Shown here: positions 35,891 to 45,859 of the stretch, piece after piece
How positions within the stretch are numbered: position 1 is the first letter of the stretch
How the letters are laid out: the number at the start of each line of letters is the position of its first letter
Assembly (NCBI RefSeq): GCF_013096535.2
Contig: NZ_CP051265.2
Span: 1,240,001-1,304,000 of the forward strand
Direction: 5' to 3'
Length of the DNA stretch: 64,000 bases
DNA from: Wolbachia endosymbiont of Diaphorina citri
GTDB taxonomy: Bacteria; Pseudomonadota; Alphaproteobacteria; Rickettsiales; Anaplasmataceae
Notes under the pieces: model-generated
Told to the model about the DNA's origin: nothing
The model's input: the letters and a program-made list of their open reading frames with translations, nothing else
The model's database searches: none
Made by a program: the position numbers and the translations under genes

Positions 35891-37009
35891 TCATTTTTTT
35901 TTTACTTTTCCAAAGAATCCTTCAGATTTCTGCTCTACACTTTCATGTTCCTCTTCCTCAAGCGCTTTTAATAGCTCAATCTGCTTTTGGGTTAAATTCT
36001 TTGGATTTAAAGTCTCAACTATTACCTGTACGTATAAATCACCACGAGCATGTGAGTTCATATATGGCATACCCTTTTCCCTACAACGTAGTTTGGTACC
36101 AGTTTGAGTGCCTTCAGGGACCTTTACTTTTATTTTAGCTCCATCAATTGATTGGACATCAATTTCACCGCCAAGTACTGCTAATGTCATTCTTATAGGT
36201 ACTTTACAGTGTAAATCTGCTCTATTGCGAGTGAAGATCTGATGAGTAGCTATTTTCACACATACGTATAAATCTCCGCTTTTTCCACCTCTTGCTCCAG
36301 CTTCTCCTTTACCACTGACCCTTACCTTAGCTCCTTCTTCTATGCCTTTTGGAATTGAAACGGAGATATTTACTTCATCTCTTTTACGCCCACTTCCACC
36401 GCATTTCTTACATTTATTTTGTATTATTTCTCCTTCCCCATAGCATGTAGTACACGTTCTTTCAATGGTAAAAAAGCCCTGTTGAGTTCTAATTCTACCG
36501 CTTCCCTGGCATGTGTTGCACTGAACTGGTTTGATTGCTCCTTCGCTACCTGTGCCTTGGCATGTATTACATTTTATATTTGTCACATAATGTATAGGTG
36601 CTTGTATTCCTTTAAATGCATCTTCTAAGGTAATTTTAAGGTCGTAGCGCAGATCTGCTCCAGATACTCCTGTTGTACTTCTTTTTGTTCTTGACCTACT
36701 TGTACTGCCGCCGAATCCTCCACCAAAAAAATCGTTAAATATATCGCTAAAATCCCCTCCAGCTTGGCTGAAATCAAATCCACCGGAAGCACCATCGTGA
36801 CCATAACGATCATAACCTGCTCTTTTTTCAGAGTCAGATAGAACTTCATATGCAGCTGTTACTTCTTTAAATTTTTCCTCTGCTTCCTTATTACCAGGAT
36901 TTCTGTCAGGATGATATTTTAATGCTAGTTTTTTATATGCTTTTTTTATCTCGTCAGTACTAGCATTTCTGCTCACTTCTAGCAGATCATAATAGTCTTT
37001 TTTGTTCAT
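35891..37009 (-). CDS. dnaJ: Chaperone protein DnaJ
   Basis: 372 residues. J domain with HPD ([20 protein letters not shown], 25-44), Gly/Phe-rich stretch ([14 protein letters not shown] type, 85-100), and four zinc motifs ([32 protein letters not shown]; about 148-208). The C-terminal substrate-binding domain has GDLYVCVKI and [19 protein letters not shown]. It is the DnaK co-chaperone. It lies next to a tRNA gene. Confidence 0.96.
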   Translation of the reverse strand: MNKKDYYDLLEVSRNASTDEIKKAYKKLALKYHPDRNPGNKEAEEKFKEVTAAYEVLSDSEKRAGYDRYGHDGASGGFDFSQAGGDFSDIFNDFFGGGFGGSTSRSRTKRSTTGVSGADLRYDLKITLEDAFKGIQAPIHYVTNIKCNTCQGTGSEGAIKPVQCNTCQGSGRIRTQQGFFTIERTCTTCYGEGEIIQNKCKKCGGSGRKRDEVNISVSIPKGIEEGAKVRVSGKGEAGARGGKSGDLYVCVKIATHQIFTRNRADLHCKVPIRMTLAVLGGEIDVQSIDGAKIKVKVPEGTQTGTKLRCREKGMPYMNSHARGDLYVQVIVETLNPKNLTQKQIELLKALEEEEHESVEQKSEGFFGKVKKK

Positions 37010-37091
37010 ATATAATAGCTCAGTATTTTACCTTTAAAGATAGGTATTACACATATGAATTTCAAGCATGACCTCTATTTCCTATAAAATA

Positions 37092-37169
37092 TGGTGCACC
37101 CTGAGCGACTTGAACGCCCGACCTTTTGATCCGTAGTCAAATGCTCTAATCCAACTGAGCTAAGGGTGC
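37092..37169 (-). tRNA. tRNA-Arg (anticodon ACG)
   Basis: A complete cloverleaf on the minus strand: acceptor GCACCCT / AGGGTGC, D stem GCTC / GAGC, anticodon stem TTTGA / TCAAA with loop CTACGGA (anticodon ACG), and T arm GGGCG-TTCAAGT-CGCTC. Discriminator A (complement of 37095) is followed by an encoded CCA (37092-37094). Confidence 0.96.
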
Positions 37170-37423
37170 TTGCACAAAGTTGACTTTAACAGATTTTATA
37201 GCTTATTTCAATTGTTTTGGCTAAAAATAAAACTCTTATCATGTATGAAACCTGTAAGAAATTGTACCAGCTCTCTTAAAGAATAACTTAAATTAACAAT
37301 TTCCGATTACTGTGATTTTAGAACCGCTATCCGAATAAGAGCTTTTCACATTATACTGCCAAGCTGCTAACAAATAGCGGAATGACGGTTGTATAAACTA
37401 TTTTGGCTATATCAGAAGGCAGG

Positions 37424-37942
37424 TTATGCAGAAACCTTAAAATACTTCTTGCTTGCCAAGGAGAATAAATACATTCCTACAAACAAGCAGATACTCAATA
37501 TCGATGCATAGGAAAACTTGAAAATTAAATCTTTAATATATATTGATAAGCATTTACCTGCAGAAATTTTGTATAGTAGTCCAACACAAATAATCGTACT
37601 ATCAATGACTGATGCTATAATTAAAGCGATGAAATTTGCCATATGAAAATTCAATTTCGACTTTAATTCTTCAAAAACAACTATGCTTGAGAGAAGAGAG
37701 ATTAAAATTGCAGTATATAGAACCAGTATCATAAAACTAAAATTTTGCAATTTAAAAAGACAGCATATCACTGTACACACTATTAAGCTGTAAGTAGCTT
37801 TGCTTCTACCATAAAACTCAACCATTGAGTTTACAACTAAAGTAGCTCCCACAAATAAGGCAGCACATATCATTAATTTATTTGAAGTGTTAAGTAAAGA
37901 AAAACTGATAAGCAAGAGTATTGATAAAATGGACATAATCAC
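37424..37942 (-). CDS. Membrane protein, possibly VUT/YhhQ-type transporter
   Basis: 172 residues with about six hydrophobic helices. The segment HMANFIALIIASVIDSTIIC (about 99-118), with its Asn and Asp in a membrane helix, recalls queuosine-precursor (YhhQ/VUT) transporters, as does FYGRSKATYSLIV. The similarity is suggestive only. It is convergent with nothing and precedes purL on the same strand, with a 70-bp gap. Confidence 0.55.
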   Translation of the reverse strand: MIMSILSILLLISFSLLNTSNKLMICAALFVGATLVVNSMVEFYGRSKATYSLIVCTVICCLFKLQNFSFMILVLYTAILISLLSSIVVFEELKSKLNFHMANFIALIIASVIDSTIICVGLLYKISAGKCLSIYIKDLIFKFSYASILSICLFVGMYLFSLASKKYFKVSA

Positions 37943-38013
37943 CTACCCAAGTTTAATAACATGCATTTATTGTAATCAGACATTACACATAATGAAAAAT
38001 TTGTCTAGCGTAA

Positions 38014-41000
38014 TCAAAAGTTATTTAAACTAGTACCTAAGTCTTTCAAATCTATTCTTATAGTATCCTTTATATTGAGAGCTTTCTCCTCTGTCACTTT
38101 TCCAATACATGAAAAAACTATACCTTTAAACAATTCTTCAAACTTCCGCTGATTTTGCGGGGCAATGGTTACTAATATTCTACTTTGCGATTCAGAAAAC
38201 ATTATTATCTTGTTTATTATGTCTGTATTTTGTTTTTTTCCTATTGGTACTAGTGAAAGATCAATTTCAGCACCAAGGTCTCCTGCAATTAGCGATTTTG
38301 CCAGAGCAATAATTAAGCCGCCTAAGTTTGGTGCAATTGCAGAGACAATTATGTCATCTTTTATTGCCTGGTTGTAACATTCATACAACTTTCTAGCGCT
38401 CTTTGCATCAACTTTTGGCACGTTGTTATTATCTATTCCACTATATAACTGATATTCAGATCTACCAAGCTCATCGTGGGTTGTACCAAGCACATATATC
38501 AAGTCCTCCGGCATTTTTACATCAAGCGATACCGCATTTTCAATATTGTCTATAACCCCAATTGCTGAAATGAGTAATGAAGGTGGTGCAGATATCATCA
38601 CTTTCTCGCCATTTTCGTCATATCCCTTGAAGTCATTGAACATACTGTCTTTTCCGGATATGAATGGCGTTTTAAATGCAGTTGCAAAGTCGTAACAAGC
38701 CTCTGCAGCTCTCTTTAGTTGCCACAACCTTTCTGGATTATAAGCATCGCACCAGCAAAAATTATCGAGCAACGCTAGATGATTTATATTTCCTCCTGCA
38801 GCTACGTAGTTGCGTATGGCAGTGTCAATCGCACATGCTGCCATGTGATAAGTGTCAATTTCTCCATAACTTGAGCCAAATCCTTGCGATTTTACAACAC
38901 CTTTATTTGAAGAAAGGATTGGTCTTGAAACAATAGCTTCACTGCACACTCTTCCCTTGCCCTGCAGTGGTTTCAGCACTGACGACCCTTGAACCTCATG
39001 ATCATATTGTACCACTATGAACTCTTTGCTGCAAATGTTTGGTCTGCTCAGCATTTCTTTTAGTTCAGTTTCTTGGCTTGATGTCATGCAAGTAGCTGAC
39101 ACGCAAAGGGTGTCATGCAAACTGGAATCCATTTCACATTCAATTCCACCATTAGATGAATTTTGGCGTAAAATGTTTGCAGGCTTTACCTGCTGGATTC
39201 CAGTGTCAGCTACTTGCATGACAGGAAAGTATACAGCAGACTTCTTAGACCACGGTTTCGTCTGTAAATGCACTTTGGGATTACCGTCATGCAGAAATTC
39301 AGTTTCGATGTCCATTATTGCTGCCTCTGGGGGACATTTAACAACGGCTTTGCCACTTTTGTTGAATTCTCCAATTACACAGACCTCCACATCATGTGTT
39401 TTCATGATTTGCTTAAACGCAGGAAGATTTTCTTCTGGCACTGCTAAGGTCATTCTCTCTTGTGATTCTGATATCCATATTTCCCACGGAGCCATACCAT
39501 CGTTTTTAATGAGAACCTTGCTCAAATCAACTTCAAATCCGTCTTTTCCCATTTCACCAATGGACGATGATAGACCGCCTGCTCCATTATCTGTTATTGC
39601 GTTATAAAGACCAAGATCTCTTGCTTCTACGACGGCGTTGGATAATTTTTTTTGTGTTATAGGGTCACCAATTTGCACAATTGTTGAAGGGCTGTTTCCC
39701 GACAATGCCTCTGAAGAAAAAGTTGCACCGTGAATTCCATCTCTTCCAACTCTTCCACCAATAATTACGATTTTATCGCCGTTTTTAGGCCCTTTGATGT
39801 GTGAAGGTACATTATTTATACTGCGCGGAATAATTCCGACACTGCCAACAAAGACTAACGGCTTTCCACAAAATCTATCGTCAAAGTATACCGATCCAAG
39901 TTGCGTTGGAATACCGGAGCAATTACCAGCAACATTAACACCGTGAATCACTTCTTTCATTATATATTTTGGCGGTAAGATCTCATCAGTGCGCTCTTTA
40001 TCTCTATAAAGTTTGCCTTTTGATTCTTTGGCAAAGCAAAAGTAATAAGTATTCATGATAGGTTCTGCACCTTTGCCAAAACCGACTATATCTCGATTAA
40101 CTCCAAGCACTCCAGTCATTGCTCCACCGAACGGATCGAGAGCTGAAGGACTATTGTGAGTTTCAACTTTATCTACAATCAAGTAATCGTCATCAAAAAT
40201 TATTCCTCCTGCGTTGTCGGAGAAAACTGACGCGCATATGTTAGAATTTATCTCACGCGTTGCACGCTTAATATAATGAGCATATAGACCATCTTTTATT
40301 TCATCAATAGGGGAGCAAAAAATATTGTGTTTACAATGTTCAGACCAAGTCTGTGCCAGAGACTCAAGTTCAATATCATATGGATTTCTACCGAGTTTTT
40401 TAAAGTAATCCTTTATAGCTTTTATTGCTGCCAGCGAGAGCCCTAAAGTGCCATTACCATCGATTCCATCTCTGCTGATTTTTTCAAGCTCTTGGTCACT
40501 TACATTGAGTTTGACAGATTTTGCTCCATTATTACCTGGTGTCATCCCAGTGTTTGACACTGGAATCCATTCTTTTTTTTCCTGGTCACGCGCTGTAATG
40601 ACACCAGGTGGGGTATTTGGTTTACTGTAATACTTCCAATGGCAATTGCCGTTTTCTTTATAGACAAGTGTGCAATATTCAGTAATAGGATTGAATTCCT
40701 GTTTTATGTCATCTTCGGTTGGAAAACCTCCTTGACTTAGAATCAATTTTGAACTTCTTGCCTTGATAGAAACACTTTCATCAATGTGGCCTTTGCTCAT
40801 TAGATATTCTCTAACAATTTGTTTTGCCGTGTTGCCTACGTTATCGGTCATGCCAGGCAGAAAGCTTATCTCCAAGCCCCACTTTGCTTGTGGTTCTATG
40901 AAGTTATATTGAACTTCTTCAAGGTTTTCATTGTAGGAATAATAACGGCAGTCTTGTATGACTTTATTATAAAATAGCCCACAAATTTCTTCATGTAATT

Positions 41001-41103
41001 TTGATGGTAATTCTTTGCTTATGTAAATCAAGTAAACATTAACTATCCTTCTGCGGCCAACTTGTTCACATTTATTAAAAACTTCTATTCTGATGTTTGC
41101 CAT
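38014..41103 (-). CDS. purL: Phosphoribosylformylglycinamidine synthase, PurS-like/PurL
   Basis: 1,029 residues. It has an N-terminal PurS-like domain (LEISFLPGMTDNVGNTAKQI, about 76-95), a linker, and two AIRS-type halves with DGIDGNGTLGLSLAAIKAI, TWSEHCKHNIF, VETHNSPSALDPFGGAMTGV, GGRVGRDGIHGATFSS and ITDNGAGGLSSSIGEMG. No glutaminase domain follows; PurQ must be separate. It catalyses step 4 of purine synthesis. Two stretches not expected in PurL, at about residues 165-190 (EWIPVSNTGMTPG) and 627-674 (PVMQVADTGIQQ, then CVSATCMTS), are translated palindromic repeats inserted in frame. The enzyme looks otherwise complete. Confidence 0.93.
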   Translation of the reverse strand: MANIRIEVFNKCEQVGRRRIVNVYLIYISKELPSKLHEEICGLFYNKVIQDCRYYSYNENLEEVQYNFIEPQAKWGLEISFLPGMTDNVGNTAKQIVREYLMSKGHIDESVSIKARSSKLILSQGGFPTEDDIKQEFNPITEYCTLVYKENGNCHWKYYSKPNTPPGVITARDQEKKEWIPVSNTGMTPGNNGAKSVKLNVSDQELEKISRDGIDGNGTLGLSLAAIKAIKDYFKKLGRNPYDIELESLAQTWSEHCKHNIFCSPIDEIKDGLYAHYIKRATREINSNICASVFSDNAGGIIFDDDYLIVDKVETHNSPSALDPFGGAMTGVLGVNRDIVGFGKGAEPIMNTYYFCFAKESKGKLYRDKERTDEILPPKYIMKEVIHGVNVAGNCSGIPTQLGSVYFDDRFCGKPLVFVGSVGIIPRSINNVPSHIKGPKNGDKIVIIGGRVGRDGIHGATFSSEALSGNSPSTIVQIGDPITQKKLSNAVVEARDLGLYNAITDNGAGGLSSSIGEMGKDGFEVDLSKVLIKNDGMAPWEIWISESQERMTLAVPEENLPAFKQIMKTHDVEVCVIGEFNKSGKAVVKCPPEAAIMDIETEFLHDGNPKVHLQTKPWSKKSAVYFPVMQVADTGIQQVKPANILRQNSSNGGIECEMDSSLHDTLCVSATCMTSSQETELKEMLSRPNICSKEFIVVQYDHEVQGSSVLKPLQGKGRVCSEAIVSRPILSSNKGVVKSQGFGSSYGEIDTYHMAACAIDTAIRNYVAAGGNINHLALLDNFCWCDAYNPERLWQLKRAAEACYDFATAFKTPFISGKDSMFNDFKGYDENGEKVMISAPPSLLISAIGVIDNIENAVSLDVKMPEDLIYVLGTTHDELGRSEYQLYSGIDNNNVPKVDAKSARKLYECYNQAIKDDIIVSAIAPNLGGLIIALAKSLIAGDLGAEIDLSLVPIGKKQNTDIINKIIMFSESQSRILVTIAPQNQRKFEELFKGIVFSCIGKVTEEKALNIKDTIRIDLKDLGTSLNNF
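39082..39223. repeat. Palindromic element inside purL with perfect 21-bp arms
   Basis: 39082-39102 and 39203-39223 are exact inverted repeats (TGTCATGCAAGTAGCTGACA type). Between them are CTGGAATCCA and CTGGATTCCAGTGTCA copies of the family. It is read in frame as roughly 47 residues of PurL. Confidence 0.88.
40534..40609. repeat. Palindromic element inside purL
   Basis: 12-bp arms ACCTGGTGTCAT (40534-40545) / ATGACACCAGGT (40598-40609) flank CCCAGTGTTTGACACTGGAA. In frame it yields PGVITARDQEKKEWIPVSN and so on in PurL, about residues 165-190. Confidence 0.85.
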
Positions 41104-41198
41104 GTAATATTGTGAAAGACTTTAATATATCATAGCATAAGAAACTGTGAGCACATTTATATTTTGAGTGATTTCTATATAATAAGATATTGTATTAA

Positions 41199-44042
41199 TT
41201 GTTACTGTTAGTGGGAAGAGTTTTTACCGTTAACGTGGATGAGTCCTTTTTCAATGTATTGGTTCAACACATATTTTCTGAATATGAAAGAAGAGAAATT
41301 CCTAAAATAAAGATCATACTTCCCTGCAAGAGGGATGTGATAGCATTGTTGAGTGCATTCAAGAATTACAGAACTATAATTTTGCCAGAGATAGTTTCAC
41401 TAGAGAATATTGATGAAGAAGATTTAATATTAAATCTTGATAGAGTTAAAGTTATTAACCCGACAAAGAGAACGCTGCTACTCATTCAATTCATATTGGA
41501 GTGGAATAAAAAACACAATGATAGTTTTCCAATCGATCTAGTTTACAGTTTGCCGTCATTACTTCAATATACCCAAATAGCGGATTGTTATCAGCTTGAT
41601 GAGCATTCGAAGAAAATAGAGAATTTCATAAACTTACTTATCAAAACTTGGAGTAACACTTTAAAAAATTTAGGAGTAGTAGATATACTAAAGCATAAGA
41701 GTGACTACATAAACAATATGATAGCCTCCCTGCAGAAAGATCAGCATATGATCTTTATTGGAATTGGGAAGGAGGAGATTTATAAGTCGTTGATTAAAGC
41801 TGTATACGACCTGCCATTTGGAAAGATAATTTTACCTAATCTGAATTTGAAAATTAAAGAGAAAGATTGGCAATCACTTGATAAAAAACATTATCAATAT
41901 TGCCTGAAAGATCTGCTCGATTATTTAAGTATAGGCAGAGAGGATGTAAGTTTTCTGCCAGAAGCGTGTTCTCCAGTGTCAAGCACTGGGATGACATCAT
42001 CTACTACTCAAATTACCTGCAAATTACAATGTTCGTACACTAAAAATCAGAGGGCTGGGATGACAGGCAGTTCTGAGCTAGATTATGTCTTTGATACAAC
42101 TGCCGATCTAAGTAAAGTTAGTAATGGATATATTGGCAATATTGAAGTCATCACTTGTGATTCCAGAGAGGAAGAAGCACAGGTGACGTCACTAATTATA
42201 GAGAATGAAGGTTATGAAAACGTTTCTTTGTTTGTTTTTGATAAATTACTTGCAGTTCGTATGGCGTGCCCCATATCGGAAAACTATTCTTATGTGACGC
42301 TTCTGCTTTATAGTATTGAGATTTTGAACTCAAAATGGAACGGTGTGGCATTGCTTTCTCTTCTTAAACATAGGCTAGTGACTTTTGGTTACGCTCAAGA
42401 AGAGTACACTCGTATTTTATCTGAGTTTGAGATAGAAGTATTGCGTAGCTTTGATATAAATGGTCTTAAGGATATTATCAACGCTATTAGTACTTGTAAA
42501 AAGCTAAGATATAAAGAAGATATATTAATTATTATCAGTAGATTAGAAGTTATATTTAATCTTTTACTTAATCTTATAAATCATCCTATTTCTGCTATAG
42601 TAGCAGCTCATTTACAGTGTGTTAATGTGCTTTCTAATGTGAATTTTCTAGAGCTAAATGGTGAAATAGGTAATTTTACTCGCGATTTCTTAAATGCATG
42701 TGACGGTATAGCAATTGAGTGTTCCTTAGAGTTATATAGTCAAATTCTGGTATTATTTTTAAAAAGGAAGTTTTTTTCTCCAGAAAATAACTTTGATAAA
42801 TTTAGCTTATATCAAAATAAAGTTGTAATACTTGCTGGATTTAATGATATACCAAATTTTCAGAATCCGTTTTTGAGTGCACTGAATAGAGAAAAATTTA
42901 ACCTTCCTTCTGTGCAAGAAGAGCAAGGGTACTTTTTGTATACTTTGCGCAATTTATTTGGTGCCGGCAAGGTTTATATTACGAGGCTAATCAGTGATAG
43001 AAAATCAATTCTATTACACCGTTGGGAGATTCTGTTACAAAGAACAAAATATCCTTACCGCGATTGGCTAAGAATATTAAATACACCTGAGTTCATTGTT
43101 CCATGTACTCAGCCTATGCCAAAACCTCAAACTGAAATTAGGCAAGCAAAAATGCAAGTGATGTCTTGCAGTGCAATAGAAAAGCTAATTCGTAATCCTT
43201 ATTCATTTTACGTTGAATATATACTAGGCCTTAAACAATTAAGAGACTTGAATTTTAAGCCATCAATATTGGAATTTGGCACTATGGTACACAACATTCT
43301 TGCAAGATATTTACGCAACGAAAAGTCGCTGATGAGTATTGCACGAGAAACATTCTCGTCTAGTCGATTCCGCTTTTCAAATATGTGGTGGATAAGGTTG
43401 CAGAGGATAATTCAATCTTTTGTTGAGTTTGATAGGACTGGAAACAATCAAGTTGAGTTGGAGAAGAGCTTTTCCTATCCGATATTTCATATTCCAGCGC
43501 GTGACACACAACTGCGCGGATGCTGTACAACTTCCACTAAGAATAAGGGTGTCATCCCAGTGCTTGACTACTTGGATCCAGAAAATTTGATTGCAAATGA
43601 ACACACCAGACAATTGTGTAATAAGAGCTGGTCAGATACTCGAATGACAGAAGAAATTTTATTGACAGCAAGATGTGATAGAGTTGAGTATCTACCAGGT
43701 GGGCAAGTAGCAATTATAGACTATAAACTTGGTTCACCGCCTTCGAATGAGGAAGTTATGTCAGGGTTTTTTCCGCAATTGATTTTACAAGGCTTAGCGG
43801 TAGAATATATAACAAAAAAGGAAGTTTCAGAACTTGCTTATTGGAAACTTGATTATGATAAAATAAAAGTTATTTCTATACAAAATTATAGATACAAGAT
43901 GCAAGAGTTCAAAAATGATCTACCTGGTTTTTTGTCTCATTATTTAAGTAATACCACACCCTTCATTGCCTCTCCTTATTTTGATCAATTCCTGAGATTT
44001 AACAGCTATAAACAACTAGAAAGGATAGGGGAGTGGTTATAA
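41199..44042 (+). CDS. addB: Double-strand break repair protein AddB-like
   Basis: 947 residues. The C-terminal PD-(D/E)XK nuclease domain is clear: SCSAIEKLIRNPYSFYVEYI (iron-sulfur-type region start), EFGTMVHNILARYL, and LTARCDRVEYLPGGQVAIID before YKLG (catalytic D and K). The rest is the inactivated helicase-like scaffold of AddB (ESFFNVLVQHIFSEYERREI at the start). Its partner AddA is not in the window. Start TTG 41199 is uncertain; GTG 41208 is an alternative. Two in-frame palindromic elements lie at about residues 257-290 (SPVSSTGMTSST) and 767-817 (KGVIPVLDYLDPENL), the second just before the nuclease motif. Confidence 0.85.
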   Translation: MLLLVGRVFTVNVDESFFNVLVQHIFSEYERREIPKIKIILPCKRDVIALLSAFKNYRTIILPEIVSLENIDEEDLILNLDRVKVINPTKRTLLLIQFILEWNKKHNDSFPIDLVYSLPSLLQYTQIADCYQLDEHSKKIENFINLLIKTWSNTLKNLGVVDILKHKSDYINNMIASLQKDQHMIFIGIGKEEIYKSLIKAVYDLPFGKIILPNLNLKIKEKDWQSLDKKHYQYCLKDLLDYLSIGREDVSFLPEACSPVSSTGMTSSTTQITCKLQCSYTKNQRAGMTGSSELDYVFDTTADLSKVSNGYIGNIEVITCDSREEEAQVTSLIIENEGYENVSLFVFDKLLAVRMACPISENYSYVTLLLYSIEILNSKWNGVALLSLLKHRLVTFGYAQEEYTRILSEFEIEVLRSFDINGLKDIINAISTCKKLRYKEDILIIISRLEVIFNLLLNLINHPISAIVAAHLQCVNVLSNVNFLELNGEIGNFTRDFLNACDGIAIECSLELYSQILVLFLKRKFFSPENNFDKFSLYQNKVVILAGFNDIPNFQNPFLSALNREKFNLPSVQEEQGYFLYTLRNLFGAGKVYITRLISDRKSILLHRWEILLQRTKYPYRDWLRILNTPEFIVPCTQPMPKPQTEIRQAKMQVMSCSAIEKLIRNPYSFYVEYILGLKQLRDLNFKPSILEFGTMVHNILARYLRNEKSLMSIARETFSSSRFRFSNMWWIRLQRIIQSFVEFDRTGNNQVELEKSFSYPIFHIPARDTQLRGCCTTSTKNKGVIPVLDYLDPENLIANEHTRQLCNKSWSDTRMTEEILLTARCDRVEYLPGGQVAIIDYKLGSPPSNEEVMSGFFPQLILQGLAVEYITKKEVSELAYWKLDYDKIKVISIQNYRYKMQEFKNDLPGFLSHYLSNTTPFIASPYFDQFLRFNSYKQLERIGEWL
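41970..42070. repeat. Palindromic-type element inside addB (first)
   Basis: CCAGTGTCAAGCACTGGGAT at 41973-41992 and GGGCTGGGATGACAGG near 42,060 bracket CTACTCAAATTACCTG. The same order and much of the sequence recur in the intergenic repeat at 55,055-55,140. Confidence 0.8.
43500..43650. repeat. Palindromic-type element inside addB (second)
   Basis: Contains GGTGTCATCCCAGTGCTTGA (43549-43568) and TGGATCCAGAAAA, then an ATACTCGAATGACAG end. It is similar to 54,980-55,015 (GGTGTCATCCCAGTGCC...GGGATCCAGAAAA). Read in frame within AddB. Confidence 0.75.
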
Positions 44043-44261
44043 ACTCTGGTAGTCGTGTCCCTATAAAAATAGGTGATCATTTTGTACAACTGGTTCACTA
44101 AGTGCAGTAGGAGAATTACTAGATTATGATATAGACTCATCTTTGCTAGACTCAAACAACCATAAAAAAACACTTAAAAGTGATTCAATCAATTTTAGCC
44201 ATTAAAACTTGAATAGTGGCTAAAATAGCTTTAAATTGTATATTTATTTTAGGAGGGGTAT

Positions 44262-44321
44262 ATGCCATCACAAAAACAGCTAAATGCGCAGCTAATTGAT
44301 GCTGCTAAAAACGTGAGCTAG
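44262..44321 (+). pseudogene. Detached 5' end of the next ankyrin gene
   Basis: ATG 44262 has a strong AGGAGG site and reads MPSQKQLNAQLIDAAKN before stopping at TAG 44319. Adding one G after AAC (44312) continues as GELGFVQQAIQGGAMINTID into the ankyrin frame below. So this is the true start of that gene, separated by a one-base deletion. Confidence 0.8.
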
Positions 44322-44353
44322 GTTTTGTTCAGCAAGCCATACAGGGTGGAGCA

Positions 44354-45667
44354 ATGATTAATACAATAGATGATGATTATGGGAGAACTGCTTTAATATG
44401 GGCTTCCAGAAATGGTCAATTAGAGATAGTACAATACTTGATAGAAGAGGGAGCAAATGTTAATGCAGAATCTCCGGGAAACACAACTGCTCTAATTCAT
44501 GCTGCTGTCCATGGTCATCTTGAGGTAGTACAACTTCTAATAGCAAATGGAGCTGATTTAAATGTGAAACGTAAAGGTCAATTCCCTGCCCTAACATATG
44601 CTATTGTAAATGGCCATACGGAGTCAGCAAAGCTTCTAATTAGGTGTCACTTAATAGCTAATCTTAATATGTCAATGCCTCGCTTGCCTCATCCTACTCA
44701 GATACCAGAATTATCATCTTATTGGTATGACTGTAAGGATGAGCTCAATAAAATGAAGGAAGAAGATAGTGAATTATATAATTTTCTTGTAAGTAAGGGC
44801 ATTGATGACCAGGTAAGAACTTGGAAAGAGAGTGAGACAGTACAAAATGTTTCACAAGATAGATTAAATATAGAATACTCAATCTATGCTAAAGATTTAA
44901 CAGGTAAAATAGAACTAGTGATATTTTTTCTTAACAACAGGGAAATAATCAATTCTTTATCGCGGTATTATGAGGTAGGAATTAAAACAATTGATCAGGT
45001 AAAAAGGCTACTTGATCGTTTCACAAGAGAACATGTAGAATTTGAGATAGAAATTGTTCCAGCACAATTAAACTTTAATACTAAAGAGTTACAACCCTCT
45101 AAACTAAAAACATTATCATTTGCACAAATGATTAACAATCATGCAGGATTATTTTCAGCTGCTAAAAGTGGTCAATTAGAAACAGTAAGATACCTGATAG
45201 AAAAACAGAAAGAGGATATTGATGCAGCAGATGATCATGGAAGAACTGCTCTAATGTGGGCTGCTGGAAGTGGCTATTTAGAGGTAGTAAAGTACCTGAT
45301 AGAAACAGCAAAAGCAAATGTTAACGTGAAAGATAACTATGAGAACACTGCTCTGAATTATGCTACTAGAAACAGGCATTTAGATGTAAAAGAATATCTG
45401 AAAGGTTATATACAAAAAGAGCTACGGAAGAAATACGTCTGCATTGGTGTTAGTGGTACAATAGGTTATGTTGCAGGTATGACAATATCATGTTCTGCGG
45501 GGGCAGCGATTGCAGTTTGTGCAGCATCAGCGACCGTTAGTCTAGCGTTAGGTGCAATGTTGGGTTATGTGATTGTAGAAGTAAAAAAGGAGAAAGCAAA
45601 CAAAGGTATAGCTTCTGCGCTTAAAGATGTTTTCACTATTCAAGCTCTAAGTAGAATAGCCTTATAG
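44354..45667 (+). CDS. Ankyrin-repeat protein with C-terminal membrane region
   Basis: 437 residues from ATG 44354; the original start was probably 44262 (see the detached 5' end). Ankyrin repeats occur at about 9-100 (RTALIWASRNGQLEIVQYLI, TALIHAAVHGHLEVVQLLI) and 270-350 (GRTALMWAAGSGYLEVVKYL). They are separated by about 170 residues with no known domain. Hydrophobic helices span about 365-415 (GVSGTIGYVAGMTI, then ATVSLALGAMLGYVIV). It is a possible host-interaction protein. Confidence 0.82.
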   Translation: MINTIDDDYGRTALIWASRNGQLEIVQYLIEEGANVNAESPGNTTALIHAAVHGHLEVVQLLIANGADLNVKRKGQFPALTYAIVNGHTESAKLLIRCHLIANLNMSMPRLPHPTQIPELSSYWYDCKDELNKMKEEDSELYNFLVSKGIDDQVRTWKESETVQNVSQDRLNIEYSIYAKDLTGKIELVIFFLNNREIINSLSRYYEVGIKTIDQVKRLLDRFTREHVEFEIEIVPAQLNFNTKELQPSKLKTLSFAQMINNHAGLFSAAKSGQLETVRYLIEKQKEDIDAADDHGRTALMWAAGSGYLEVVKYLIETAKANVNVKDNYENTALNYATRNRHLDVKEYLKGYIQKELRKKYVCIGVSGTIGYVAGMTISCSAGAAIAVCAASATVSLALGAMLGYVIVEVKKEKANKGIASALKDVFTIQALSRIAL

Positions 45668-45859
45668 AGAGTGAAAGTAGGTTTATTGCTTAAGGTTGCA
45701 TGATTGCCTTAATAACAATAAAAAAATAATAGAAGCAAAAGATATGGCTTGAAAATTTTCTAAGGTCTTCACTAAAAATGTCTCAACTTGACACTGAAAT
45801 ACAATTTGATTTAATTAATTCATATATGTAGGTAACGTCAAGCACTAGAAGGAGGAAAT

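Noticed and set aside
39017..39607. A 196-codon plus-strand open frame within purL
   Set aside because: It is antisense to conserved PurL motifs and partly formed by a palindromic repeat.
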